DNA of 64,000 bases from contig CAXKWD010000003.1 of NCBI GenBank assembly GCA_964059195.1, positions 195,758,174 through 195,822,173 on the forward strand. Reading direction: 5' to 3'. This DNA is from Ectobius pallidus (lineage: Eukaryota > Arthropoda > Insecta > Blattodea > Ectobiidae). Shown here piece by piece: positions 40,681 to 50,900 of this stretch. The notes under the pieces were generated by a model, which had not been told where the DNA came from, did no database searches, and was given only the letters and a program-made list of their open reading frames with translations. The translations under genes and the position numbers were made by a program. How positions within the stretch are numbered: position 1 is the first letter of the stretch; the number at the start of each line of letters is the position of its first letter.

Positions 40681-42340
40681 AATTAAAGCAACACTACAAC
40701 ACACTGGACATCCAATTCTGCAAGAAATTCACAAAACAACAAAGAGAGGAACACTCTACAATCCTGAAGATTTGGACATACCGTCATATGTATGGTGCAA
40801 AGACTCCCGACAATAGGGAAATTCATTTTATATACACATTTTAGTACTTTTACAGCATATACCTGTGTGTAATTTGTGATTAATTTTTAATCTGTACATA
40901 TATTTTAAAGGTCTTCTTAATGTTCTATACACAAATATCAGTGTCACAGTGTGTTGTGTGTTTATTTTAATATCAGAGGGTATAAGGAGGTAAAATACTG
41001 TTTAAAATAATCCTCCCTCTGCGGCAAACATGAAATTTATCAAATGAAAGATAATAAGTGGATGATTAGGCTGTCGAACATGTGGATTACGTCACGGCTA
41101 TCCAGCAAGTTGACGGATGGGGCAGAGAGAAATACAACATTTTACATGCTTTTGACTGTCGTATGGGCCAATATTCCGGCGAAAATTTACAATTTTGTTT
41201 GTCCTATGTGTGTAAAAAGTTACATAATGTGAAGAAAATAAAAAACAAAAATGGCCGTACTTGAAATAAAAATCTAACGATCTAAAGTATGACCGAAAAA
41301 TATACGAAAAAAATTCATAGGACATAACTTGTAGATCACTCAAAATCCGCTACTGCTGGTGCAATCGGTTTTTTGATACGACTTAGCGTTCAGCTCCTAG
41401 CCTATAAACCTGCAAAGAAGGTCTGCATAGTTGCGTTCGCCATTTTGAATGCTTTTCTTGGATAAAATATAAAAAATCATAACTTTTCGGGATATATCCA
41501 TCTGTTACAGCCTATAAGCTTTGAGCATGCAAAATTGCAAGCTTGTGGCTCATGTGGAAGTGGGCAAACAATTATGTCAGTCAGTGAGTTGGCCACGCGG
41601 TATTTTATTATCCTTTCATTTTGAGAATGCTAATGCATGTAAACATTGCAATTGTGTTATTCCGCCCGTTACGTTATTTGATTCGTCGTGTGTTACGTCA
41701 GTCTTCATCTCCCATAATAATCTATCTACCTTCGGATGTCATATGCATTAAAAACAAAGAATTGTTTATTTGTCTATTTCGTTGATCAAGTTGAAATGAG
41801 TACTACATGAATACTGTTATAAACAGAAGGCACATTACTGTGAAATAATTAGGCCTATGTACATTAGCGGAGTGGTGTAACTCGCAAATTCAAATCATTT
41901 GACACTGTCTTGACTTCCGTATAGGAACCAGCATGCGAACTTCCACCTAAATTGATTATTAATCTGATGACTAAAGGGTCACACAAACAACCAAAAACCA
42001 ACATCATATTTTCCTCCGTCACCATATGCTTAATTGCGAATAGCACTTTTCACGAAGTCATCGAGATTATCTAAAACACATCGTAGCTTTAGAACCTTTT
42101 GTAGTTCTCACTGCACTAGAGTCTCTGTACTTACTACGCACTTTCCAGATAGGCCTGCTGCTGGTGAATAAACCGGTGAATTCCGATGTCAGATTCCTCA
42201 ATTGCAAGTGCAATCCTTTAAAAAAATCAGTACTATTTCGAAATTCCAAAGCCTGCAACTGAATTGCAGGCAACTGAATATATGAACACTGCAAATAATA
42301 TTGTTGTCATGAGAACTGAATTGAATTTGAAGAAATCAGT
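40681..42340. other. Intergenic DNA, no gene; one dispersed repeat
   Basis: No convincing coding region; the several 60-80 codon frames show no family resemblance. The stretch 41770-41885 ('tttcgttgatcaagttgaaatgagta' through 'cctatgtacatta.gcggagt') recurs at 52140-52230. Otherwise nothing recognised. Confidence 0.5.
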
Positions 42341-42360
42341 GTAATATTTTAAGAAATTAG

Positions 42361-42570
42361 ACCCCTAATTGGGCGTTTCTTCGGTGCTGGTCAACCGATC
42401 TCAATGTTGCTTCAAGCTCAATAGACTTCGTCTCATGGACGTTATAAATACGTATACCAAGTTTCATGAAAGTTTGATCAACCGTATTTGAGTAATCGCT
42501 CGTACACACACAGACATACTGAGAGACAGACAGACAGACAGACATTTTCCCGTCCACCATACAATCTAAC
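42361..42570. repeat. Single unit of the 30140-30655 dispersed repeat
   Basis: Shares 'tcaaccgatc', 'catggacgttataaatacgtataccaagtttcatgaaag', then a (GACA)n run at 42524-42543 and 'cccgtccaccatacaatc'. This suggests the three-unit array is a tandem amplification of a dispersed element. Confidence 0.6.
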
Positions 42571-42899
42571 TTATTAACTGTGGCACATGCTCTTCAACGA
42601 GATGAACTTGCACGTAAATACACAATTTGTGAGTGGAATCTCAATAGTGTATACAATGGCGAAGTTGACCCATATTTAATATTCTTTTCCCATGAGACCT
42701 GTTTCACCTTCAAGGATATGTGAGTAGCCTACTAAAAGTAATCCTTATTGGAGCTATGACGAACCAAATATTGTTCATGAAGTACCCATGACGAAAGAAT
42801 AAGTGTATGGAGCGTGCAGTGGAGAACAAATTTTAGGGCCCATATTTTACGAGGCAAGAGTTGACACCCCCGGGTAAGTGTGCTGACCCAGTTTTATAG

Positions 42900-43110
42900 A
42901 GAATTAATAGACAGGGAGCGTGGCATTTCCTTTTTCAACACGACTCTGCCACAGCCCATGCAGTCAATATTTCCATGAGAACAACTGAAAGTGTGTTTGA
43001 GGAGGACAGAATTTAGTAGAGATTTGTGGCCCCCTCGATCCCCCGACTTTTATCTCTGGAGTAAATTAAAATATAAGGTACAAGACAAACCCTTTATGGA
43101 ATATCTTTTC
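42900..43110 (+). pseudogene. DDE transposase C-terminal scrap
   Basis: A decayed frame reads 'FFQHDSATAHAVN' followed by 'LWPPRSPDFYLWSKLKYKV' with a stop between. This is the second-aspartate and catalytic-end region of a Tc1/mariner- or DUF4817-type transposase. About 70 codons remain. It is present only in this duplicate arm. Confidence 0.65.
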
Positions 43111-43730
43111 GGGATGTGTCACGGAAAAGACACGCGCCAGTAAAAGACACACGTGCGCTAAAGTCACGCCTGCTTAAAGACAAACGTGCACAAAGATACG
43201 CGTGCGCAAAATCAGGCGAGGGCAGTGTCAAGCGAGCGTAAAGAAAGGTTAAGTTAGGTTAGATAGGTTAGGTTAGGTTAGGATAAGTTAGCTTATGTTT
43301 GGTATGGTTACATTACCTTAAGTTGGATTAGAAAGGGTTAGGATGGGTTAGTTTGGGTTAGTTTGGGTTAGGGTGGGTTACTTTGGGTTAGGTTGGGTTA
43401 GTTTGGGCTTGGTTGGGTTTCATTGGGTTTGGTTGGGTTTCATTGGGTTTGGTTGGGATTGGTTGGGATTGGTTGGGTTTGGTTTGGTTGGGTTAGGTTG
43501 GGTTAGGTTGGGGTACGTTGAATTAGATTGGGTTAGGATTGATTAGGTTGGATTAGGTTGGGTTGGGTTAGGTTAGGTAGGTTAGGTTACGTTAGGTTAG
43601 GTTACATTAGTTTAGGTTTGGATTGGTTATTTATTCAGTTTTATTTCTGTTATGTCATGATATGTCGCGCTCAAATGTCACGAGTGCCGAAAGTCGCGCT
43701 TGCTCAGAGTCACGTGCTGGAATATATTCT
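43100..43730. repeat. TTAGG/TTGGG-like tract between GTCACGC-rich repeats
   Basis: From about 43245 to 43620 the + strand is built of pentamers GGTTA, GGTTG, GGTTT and related variants, i.e. degenerate insect telomere-type TTAGG. On both sides lie short GC-rich repeats of the form 'AAAGTCACGCGTGCGC' (43105-43235) and 'TGTCGCGCTCA/AGTCGCGCTTGCTCA' (43660-43720). Short open frames within are artefacts of the repeat. The flanking motif suggests the tract is part of a defined element; a broken chromosome end is less likely. Confidence 0.75.
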
Positions 43731-44449
43731 AGAAATCGTAATATAATACGAATCAGCATTCTGCTAGTAAAGAGAATCCCTAATCTTGTGACGGCGCGCA
43801 TAGGAGTAAAAATGTTCCATACTTTTTGGTCACCTTTCACATGCTTAGGAAATATGATAAACATACATATTTCTCAACTAAAAATACAAAGCCAACAGCT
43901 ATGAATAACGTCTAATTGAATAGCAATTTTTACCCACTTCTGATATGGCATAACTTACTCGTTGACACACACTCAGCCTAAGACAGCTGGATTAAACTGC
44001 CCCCGCAATGCGATCTCTTATTTTACATTAAAATATGACATGTGACATGAGAATATGGTATTCTCTATGTCCAGGACAGAGAAAATTATCTGACTGCATC
44101 ACATTGTGCATTATTTTCGTGGATTTAATTCTTCAATATTTATGTACACCAATGAATTATATCGATAGCTTCTCTAATTTGTCAAAATTCCTTTCATTTA
44201 TTTCCAAATCTACCTGTGACCACTGCCAACAATACACTGTTGTCATGGAATGTGATTTGGATTTGATAATTCTGTGTAATTATATTATATTCCAGGCTCT
44301 ACGTTGATTCTCTGTCTATTGTCAGATTATTAGGGTAAGACATTTATTGACTAAAAATAGTGAAAAATTGATACAAAATTTTAAAAAAGTGCAATAAATT
44401 TCTAAACAAGTTAAAGGAATATTATATATTTTCAGGACCCAGGAGTTAC

Positions 44450-45085
44450 GTCGCGCTTACATGAACGAGCCAATCGACTCTATTCTGTGTTAACTCCATC
44501 CAACAATACCTTTAAAATCAAATTACTTTAAATCTATTCCAATATTGTATGCTAACTCTATATTGTCTTCCCACCCACGTCTAGGTATTTGGTTCTCCCA
44601 GTCAACATAGTTGTCTACGCACGCAACTTGTTCAGCTCATTTCATCCTCCGCGATTTCATTACCGTAACTATGTTTTGAAATTGTATAACTATTATCTTC
44701 CAGACCATCCTGAATATGTAAATTACAATCTTAAACAGTTTAAGAGGAAAATAGAAACAATTATTATATAATACTAATAGCACTTTTTTTATTTTGTTTG
44801 GTCTTTCAACCCAATTTATACTATTTTTGTTATTGTTGTTGTAAATTCTATATAAATCACTAGTTAATCCTACAAGATTATTTTTGTAAACATTGTACTT
44901 ATTTATTTATAATTTTTAGTTTGTAGTATACTGTGTATTGATATATAATTAGATTTATATTAATCTACTGTACCCCCTAAACACGAGCTTTGCTCATATA
45001 GGGGCATGTTTGGTTTTATTTGTTTTTACTTGTTCTAAATGTGTAATAATAATAATGTAATGTAAGTAAGTAAGGTTAATAAATG

Positions 45086-45117
<32 letters not shown>
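44450..45117 (+). mobile_element. Truncated LINE 3' end upstream of IR-3
   Basis: Copy of the LINE tail at 1900-2650. The last 60 codons of its ORF are open here (44589-44771): 'RNLFSSFHPPRFHYRNYVLK', then 'HPEYVNYNLKQFKRKI'. The tail 'gtaataataataatg...(taa)n' ends at 45117. No catalytic part remains. Confidence 0.65.
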
Positions 45118-45119
<2 letters not shown>

Positions 45120-45610
45120 TATTTGGTGAAGAGTATAGGCTATGAAATTCTCATTATGTAGTTTTCTCCAGTAGCCTTTTTCTCCTCTCTTAGGTCCGAA
45201 TATTTTCCTAAGCACCATCTCTTCGAACACTCTGAGATTAAATTATTTCCAAAGAGTTAGGGACCATGCCTCATGAGTAACTATGAAGTTTAATTTGTTC
45301 CATGTAAACGTAATCAGTATTACAACATAATAAAGCTGAACTTACGAAACAAGAGTATTGAAAAAAGTTTCTTTTACTTAAAGTGATAATGGAAGCCAAT
45401 ACAAAGTTTAAAATAATGTATTTTATCAGGTGTAGTGAAAGTTTTCACCCTGTTTAAGAGGGCTTGCTAGAAGTGCTAAGTTTATATAGTAAACTACATA
45501 TAGATTTCTGTTGAGGTGTATTCACATTAAACCAGAGTATGTGAGCAGCTACGTGTGTAGAAAAGAAAGGATTTTATTATAAACTTAAATTTACATAAAA
45601 TAAACTTGAC
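45120..45610 (+). promoter_or_regulatory. Conserved proximal upstream region of IR-3
   Basis: About 490 bp closely matching 2660-3157, with the shared 'atttggtgaagagta', 'aaagtgataatggaagcca' and 'gtgctaagtttatata' blocks. Candidate promoter and 5' UTR by comparison only. Confidence 0.4.
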
Positions 45611-47479
45611 ATGAATCAGAAAATAGTGATAATCTTATTGGAAATATTTATGAAAACACACGCTATCACAATTCTTGAAAACTCTGCTATGTTACTTGAA
45701 AAACAGTTATCAGAATGTATCCTTAACATCAGCTCAACATACTTTCGGAAGGACATGTATGTTATGATACAAACTCCGGGGACATGGTTCCCGTACTTTA
45801 CCACAAATCATGCAGATGGAGACATTCTTCTAAGAACTCTTCATGAAGGCCTCGATGTGCCTCTGCTAGCATTTGGCTCCAGAGATGGTTCTTATGAAAT
45901 GGTAACAGAGAAGCCTGGATCTTACGTCATACTTATCGATGGAATGAACAAAGCTATAGAGAGTGATATGACATTTTATACTATTAGAAATATGCGTTAT
46001 CCCTATGTAAATAAGCGAGGTCGTTTAATCATAGCCACAATGAAAACTGAAAGCAAAGCAAATGAGGTATTTGATTTAGCATATGATCATGTGAATCTTG
46101 TTTGGGAATATACTGGAATAGCTGATATAGTTTTTCTGATTCCTACACTTTCAGAGAATTATGGTTTTCTTTTCCATGTATTCACTTGGAATCCAGAGGA
46201 ACAAAGAAAATACACATGCACTGGATTTTTAAGCATTGTCAAACACATAGATGTCTGGATTGGAAACAAGAAGAAGTTTCACTTAAACGAAAATCTTTTC
46301 CCATCCAAGGAAATAAGTGCACTGCATAGATGTGATTTGTCAATAGCAGAGGCCCACGTCCCTGGCATAGCATACATAAACGAAAATGGCAGTCAAGTTG
46401 ATGGCTTGATTCCTTTTGCAATGACGACAATTGCTGATGTTGCAAAATTTAAATTATTCATAACAAAAGGGGACAACGCCAAGTTAGAAGTCCGTGCTCT
46501 ACATAATACATTTAATTGGCAAGAATGTACTAACACATATCCACATTTTAGAGAAAATTTAATTTGGTTTGTACCAGCAGGAACTCCAATTCCTCGTTGG
46601 AAAAGTCTGGGAAAAGCATTTAGCCCTCCTGTATGGATTCTAGTTCTAGCAACATTTATTACTGGATGGGTTTCATTTTGGCTACTTCCCAAAATAGATT
46701 GTATGTCTTCTAGTAAGTCCCTAATTATTAGTCCCATTAGATCATTACTTAATGTGATCTGCTGCCATTTAGGAGTTGGGATACCATTTAACATGAATGG
46801 AGGGGCTGCACTGTTCTTCACCATCTGGCTGTATTATTGTCTGGTTATCAACACTGTATATCAGTCAGCACTTATTGGATTCTTAGTCAATCCTGGAGAG
46901 ATTCCTCCAATCAAAACTATTGAAGATGTACACAATTCAGGACTAAAACTTAAGCGTGCTTTTGTGCCTAAGGAAGGAATAAGTTTATATTATGATTCTG
47001 AACTTGAGACATTTCTCAGATATGAACTTTGTGACCGATTAGATTGCTTTGAAGAGGTATCAAAAAAGAAGGATATAGCAGTATTGGGAATGAAGATTTT
47101 TGGTGGCTTAATAATATTGAATAACTATACAACACATCTTGGAAAAGCTACCATTGTTCCCATCGAAGAAAACGTGAGAACATTTTATTTCACTGTTAGT
47201 GTGACAAAATTGGGATGTCTGATTTATAAACGACTCGACACCCTGTTGCATAGGTATGTAAGTGCTGGATTATATGCTCATACACAAAAGGCATGGCAAA
47301 AATCAAATGTCGCTATATATGAGCGCAAGATATTTATACCACGAGTAGTAAAATTTAATATGTCTCACACTCAAGGTGCATTTTACATTCTGCTGATTGG
47401 TCTACTGTTAGGAATTGTGGTATTTGTTACTGAAATTTCTGTTCATGCTATTACATATGGCAAGCATCCTTTTGTTTAG
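45611..47479 (+). CDS. Divergent ionotropic receptor, IR-3 (intronless)
   Basis: 622-aa paralogue closest to IR-1 in upstream context and C-terminus ('ITYGKHPFV'). MNQK start. Pre-M1 'IWFVPAGTPIPRWKSL', M1 'VWILVLATFITGWVSFWLLP', pore 'NVICCHLGVGIPF', M3 ending 'VYQSALIGF' and M4 'LLIGLLLGIVVFVTEISVHA'. No stop or intron. Differences from IR-1 concentrate in the loop after 'AFGSR', the first lobe (codons about 170-320) and the S2 loop 'VPKEGISLYYD'. A membrane chemoreceptor channel subunit by family; ligand unknown. Polyadenylation signal reduced to AATATA near 47690. Confidence 0.9.
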   Translation: MNQKIVIILLEIFMKTHAITILENSAMLLEKQLSECILNISSTYFRKDMYVMIQTPGTWFPYFTTNHADGDILLRTLHEGLDVPLLAFGSRDGSYEMVTEKPGSYVILIDGMNKAIESDMTFYTIRNMRYPYVNKRGRLIIATMKTESKANEVFDLAYDHVNLVWEYTGIADIVFLIPTLSENYGFLFHVFTWNPEEQRKYTCTGFLSIVKHIDVWIGNKKKFHLNENLFPSKEISALHRCDLSIAEAHVPGIAYINENGSQVDGLIPFAMTTIADVAKFKLFITKGDNAKLEVRALHNTFNWQECTNTYPHFRENLIWFVPAGTPIPRWKSLGKAFSPPVWILVLATFITGWVSFWLLPKIDCMSSSKSLIISPIRSLLNVICCHLGVGIPFNMNGGAALFFTIWLYYCLVINTVYQSALIGFLVNPGEIPPIKTIEDVHNSGLKLKRAFVPKEGISLYYDSELETFLRYELCDRLDCFEEVSKKKDIAVLGMKIFGGLIILNNYTTHLGKATIVPIEENVRTFYFTVSVTKLGCLIYKRLDTLLHRYVSAGLYAHTQKAWQKSNVAIYERKIFIPRVVKFNMSHTQGAFYILLIGLLLGIVVFVTEISVHAITYGKHPFV

Positions 47480-47889
47480 AGGCTTTATCTTGAATAATTT
47501 CACTTTTACTGGATGGAATATTTTACATCTAGCACACTCATTCTTTAATTTAAAAATTCGTATACACTATTTCTACTAAATTTAACATTTTCTTGATTTG
47601 TGTGTGTTATCAGAGCACCTTTCATGTTCTGTTTTTTTTTTTTAAAACTATGATTTTTGTATGCAACTAATATTTGACATTTACAAAAATATATCGCATA
47701 GGGGTGTTCAGCGGACATACCCCTTTCCTTACCTTAAACCAAATATTTAAGGAATTTCATGTTGACCCTTTGAGAGGAATGTAGAATAGTGCAATCATTA
47801 GGCACTATCCTATTCCCTAGTTTGTTGACATAATATCAGCGCCTTTCTTTTTATGAGAAATGACTGCAGGATTGTTCAATCATACACAT
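47480..47889 (+). other. 3' flank of IR-3
   Basis: Homologous to the 3' flanks of IR-1 and IR-2. A T10-11 run lies at 47633-47643. No gene. Confidence 0.5.
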
Positions 47890-48345
47890 TTAAATTTAAC
47901 TTCACTATATATTGTGTTACATAATAACTTAAATGATGTCGAGTTATAAACCTAAGAAGTAAAACAAATGAACTGGAAATCATTCTTAACGAGGATAAAC
48001 TTGATGTAGTTTGTATTAGTGTAATGAGAATAATCACATTCTGACTAAACTAGATGATTATGTATTTGCAGATATATTTTGCATGTCTACATACTTACAT
48101 GGTGGTGTGTCTGTATATATAATGTCAGAATACAAAGTTATAAATGTTAATAACTTTTGTATGGAAAAACATATTGGAGTAGAGGCTCTAAGTTTGAATA
48201 GGTGTACTAGCAAAATAATTCATATGTCCTTGTATAGATCACCAAGTGGTGATATAAACTTACTTTGTGAGACATTAGATAAGGGTTTAATTTATTTCAG
48301 GTCTTTTAATATGCCTTCTGTGATGTGTGGTGATTTTAATTGAGA
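47890..48345 (+). pseudogene. LINE endonuclease remnant downstream of IR-3
   Basis: Collinear with 5441-5935. The 86-aa frame 48083-48343 holds 'IHMSLYRSPSGDINLLCETL' and 'PSVMCGDFN', both endonuclease landmarks. A stop immediately follows the catalytic GDFN motif. An upstream segment 'NELEIILNEDKLDVVCI' is in another frame. Confidence 0.7.
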
Positions 48346-49179
48346 CATGATTATGCCGCTGTTGATTGTTAAAATATATTTAACCTTGACTTCGACAGTT
48401 TTTATCAATATTTTGCCATGGAATAGGTATTAACTTCCCACATAAATATATAAAAAATAACACACGTACAAATTAAAACGAAACCTTAAAATTAAAGTGG
48501 TATACTTGTCAATGTCGCAGTATGAAATAACATGTAATTTGTTGCGTAATCGTATGTTGTGGGCTAGTCGTTACAATGTTTATGTTGAACAGAGTAAATT
48601 GGCATATGCTACAGGTAGAAAAGAATACAAAAAATATTTTATTGGACACTAACTTAATATTAAAAAAAAAAAAAAACTTTGTGGCTAATGTGCTCTTTTT
48701 CATGTAGTATAAAATCTTTGTCACTTATCTGTCGTGTTCTTGCAATAGATATTATTTTGAGAACAGAGTTTTTTTTTAGTACACTGTTGATGAAACTGAT
48801 AAATATTCTTGTAGATGCAGTACAGACTATCTATGTTATTATGGAAGCCCTAGGCCATGATTCATTGAAGTTGCTAATATTAGTTAATAATATTATAACT
48901 CATAATATTATTTATTAGCTAACAAAGTCTTGTTTCGTAGAGATAAGTACACTACTCATAAAATTACCATGTGAAGCTTACAGTCGATTTCAACAGCTTA
49001 AAAATTGTATTGTGCGACTTTCTTGTAACATAGCCATTTTACAGGCTAAACGAATTCTTTGATTTACGAAGAGAGAATATTATGGTTCAATATTTCAATA
49101 TGTATCCACTGTAATTGACGATGTCTATTTCATTGTAATGTAATGCCCAATGACAAATAAATGTTATTATTAATATATA
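48346..49179 (+). pseudogene. LINE linker remnants and AT-rich DNA
   Basis: Around 48536-48655 a frame reads 'LLRNRMLWASRYNVYVEQSK' and 'AYATGRKEYKKYF', like the linker between endonuclease and RT of the same LINE. It then meets a poly(A) run at 48662-48675. Nothing coding is recognised from 48680 to 49179. This part is missing from the IR-2 flank. Confidence 0.45.
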
Positions 49180-49503
49180 TAATTTAAAATCTAGGCCTGT
49201 TGTTAATGTTTGTTCCACAATTTAAAATTGAAAATTTGAAAAACACTGTACCCTGAATAAAAGTCACTGTAAATTGATTCTCTAAGCGTATTCAATTTTA
49301 ATAACCTGTATTCACTGTCCTTTCACAATATAGAAATGAACTTTTACTCAAGTCGTCATAGCAGGATGACGTGTTTAGTGTTAATAACAGTAATTATTTA
49401 TTTTCAATAAAATTTAAAAACACTGGAGCTATAATTTCATTATTTTGGTAGTTCTCTTTTCGTGGATATCTTCTTGATTATCTGCTAATTGTTGTGATAC
49501 AAC
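49180..49503. repeat. Block shared with the IR-2 flank
   Basis: 'taatttaaaatctaggcctgttg' to 'cctttcacaatatagaaatga' matches 35318-35466. 'atatcttcttgattatctgctaattgtt' matches near 36500, just before the hAT insertion. No gene. Confidence 0.6.
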
Positions 49504-50155
49504 CAAACTTGGGATTTTAGGCTCTAAAAAATGAGTTATAGGCTCCTAAAATAGGCTTTTAAAACAAGTAAATAGGCTTTTAAAGGAGAAAATAGGCACT
49601 TAAAACAAGCTTTAAAAATGTGTAAATAGACGAAAATAGACTTTAAAATAATACAATATGCTCTTAAACCGTAACGTGATCTCTTTTTTCTGTAAAAAAC
49701 GTGGTATACCTATTCTCAATAGAAATAATTGCAAAATTAAGACAGATTTAAAAATACATTTATCAAAAACAGCTTTGGATTATATTAAAAATTGACACAG
49801 TATGTCCCTTCTTACTATATATACCTGCTACTTGCTGTTTTGAGCGAATCCTCCCCCGTCAGTCAGCATTCCTTTGGCGACAATTGTTTGTGAAAATCAA
49901 GTTTCTGTGAAAAACCCACCCTCTGCTGTTCTGCTCTTCATTTAGGAATGTCCATTAAATGATTTTAAAAGTTACAGAAGTTGGATTCGGCACGAAAATG
50001 GTAAAAATAGGCTCCAAAGGTCCAAATAGGCATTTTAGGGCACTATAAAACTCTATAAATATAAGTGATATATCATGAAATGTCAACATATTTAAACATT
50101 TTCGTGTTATTTCATAATTAATAAAATAGGCATTTGCCTTAAAATCCCAGGTCTA
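49504..50155. mobile_element. Non-autonomous hAT-like MITE
   Basis: 652 bp. The left end CAAACTTGGGATTTTA and the reverse complement of the right end TAGACCTGGGATTTTA form a TIR. The flanking 8 bp are GATACAAC (49496-49503) and GATATAAC (50156-50163), one mismatch, the duplication length of hAT elements. The interior is rich in 'aataggcttttaaa' repeats and has no protein. The IR-2 flank near 36520-36540 lacks it. Confidence 0.75.
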
Positions 50156-50449
50156 GATATAACTTATATTCATTCTCTTGAAACCATGTGCGCTAATTTA
50201 AAGAAGATGCATTTCGGCACATGTTGTCCCATCCTCAGGTCCTAAATAAATAAATATATATTAACAAAGGATGAAAAATGCGAACAAATTTACCAAATAT
50301 CTAACTTATGTACGTAAGATAGAGTTCGTTTACTAACCTTAGTCTTAGTGTATTCAAAGAACCGTCCAGTCTGAGGAGTAACAACATTACTGAGTACCTG
50401 TTCTCACGTTGCGTATATATATGGCTGTTGGGTACATTGTGTAATCAAT
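50156..50449. other. IR-3 distal flank, shared with IR-2 to about 50250
   Basis: 'accatgtgcgctaatt.aa.agaagatgcatttcggcacatgttgt' matches 36538-36582. On the minus strand it reads CCTGAGGA...CATGTGCCGAAAT, a degenerate hammerhead-like core with CACA/TGTG-type pairing weakened. No gene. Confidence 0.45.
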
Positions 50450-50450
50450 T

Positions 50451-50900
50451 TTTTTTTTTCAAATTACAAATTAAGTTTATTAAAAATTAAAAAATACAAA
50501 TTGATACAAAATTATTACAAATACAAATAATATACACACAATTTGTACAATTTTAAAAGAGTATTATTAAGAGTATTCAAACAAGGGGTTATATTCAATA
50601 GGTTTCTCATTAATAATTTTGTGCTTACATTTATATATTTCTAGTGTTCAGTTTAGGTCCTTTATTATGTTTATAAAAAGTTCTAGCGTTTTTTCTATGG
50701 TGTTAAGCTGACAGTTTTTGTTCAATAGGTGAGTAACTTAATATCAAAGGCGGACATCTGTCGGAAAAATTGAAATTTATATCTGATAAGGTGACACGTT
50801 ATTTCGGACAGATTAGCGTGAAGCTTACGGTAATAGTCATGAATCCCGAAAAACAGGAAAGACTTCGCTTTAACCTTTTCACTGCTACTGACGTATAAAT
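50451..50900 (-). pseudogene. Penelope-like element C-terminal fragment, minus strand
   Basis: A T run at 50451-50460 reads as a poly(A) tail on the minus strand. Between about 50735 and 50560, minus-strand frames give 'THLLNKNCQLNTIEKTLELL', 'KHNKGPKLN' and, after a frameshift, 'TLEIYKCKHKIINEK' with 'EYNPLF'. This parallels the C-terminus of the element at 39885-40480 ('LNTLEQIEIYKHKDIILNED', 'NYNPLL'). The GIY-YIG core is not recognisable. Dead fragment. Confidence 0.6.

Larger units (their letters stand above)
42640..45119. repeat. Right arm of the IR upstream duplication
   Basis: Collinear with 1-2650 upstream of IR-1 in its outer (42640-42840), middle (43800-44330) and inner (44330-45117) parts. 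Between these lie inserts unique to this arm (42841-43790). It contains a copy of the truncated LINE tail. Confidence 0.7.

Noticed and set aside
41044..41343. Overlapping 60-80 codon frames near 41.1 kb
   Set aside because: They overlap on both strands, have no recognisable family and no paralogue in the window; not enough to call a gene.
43558..43904. Short frames across the TTAGG-like tract
   Set aside because: The Gly/Leu/Val-rich translation is produced by the pentamer repeat.
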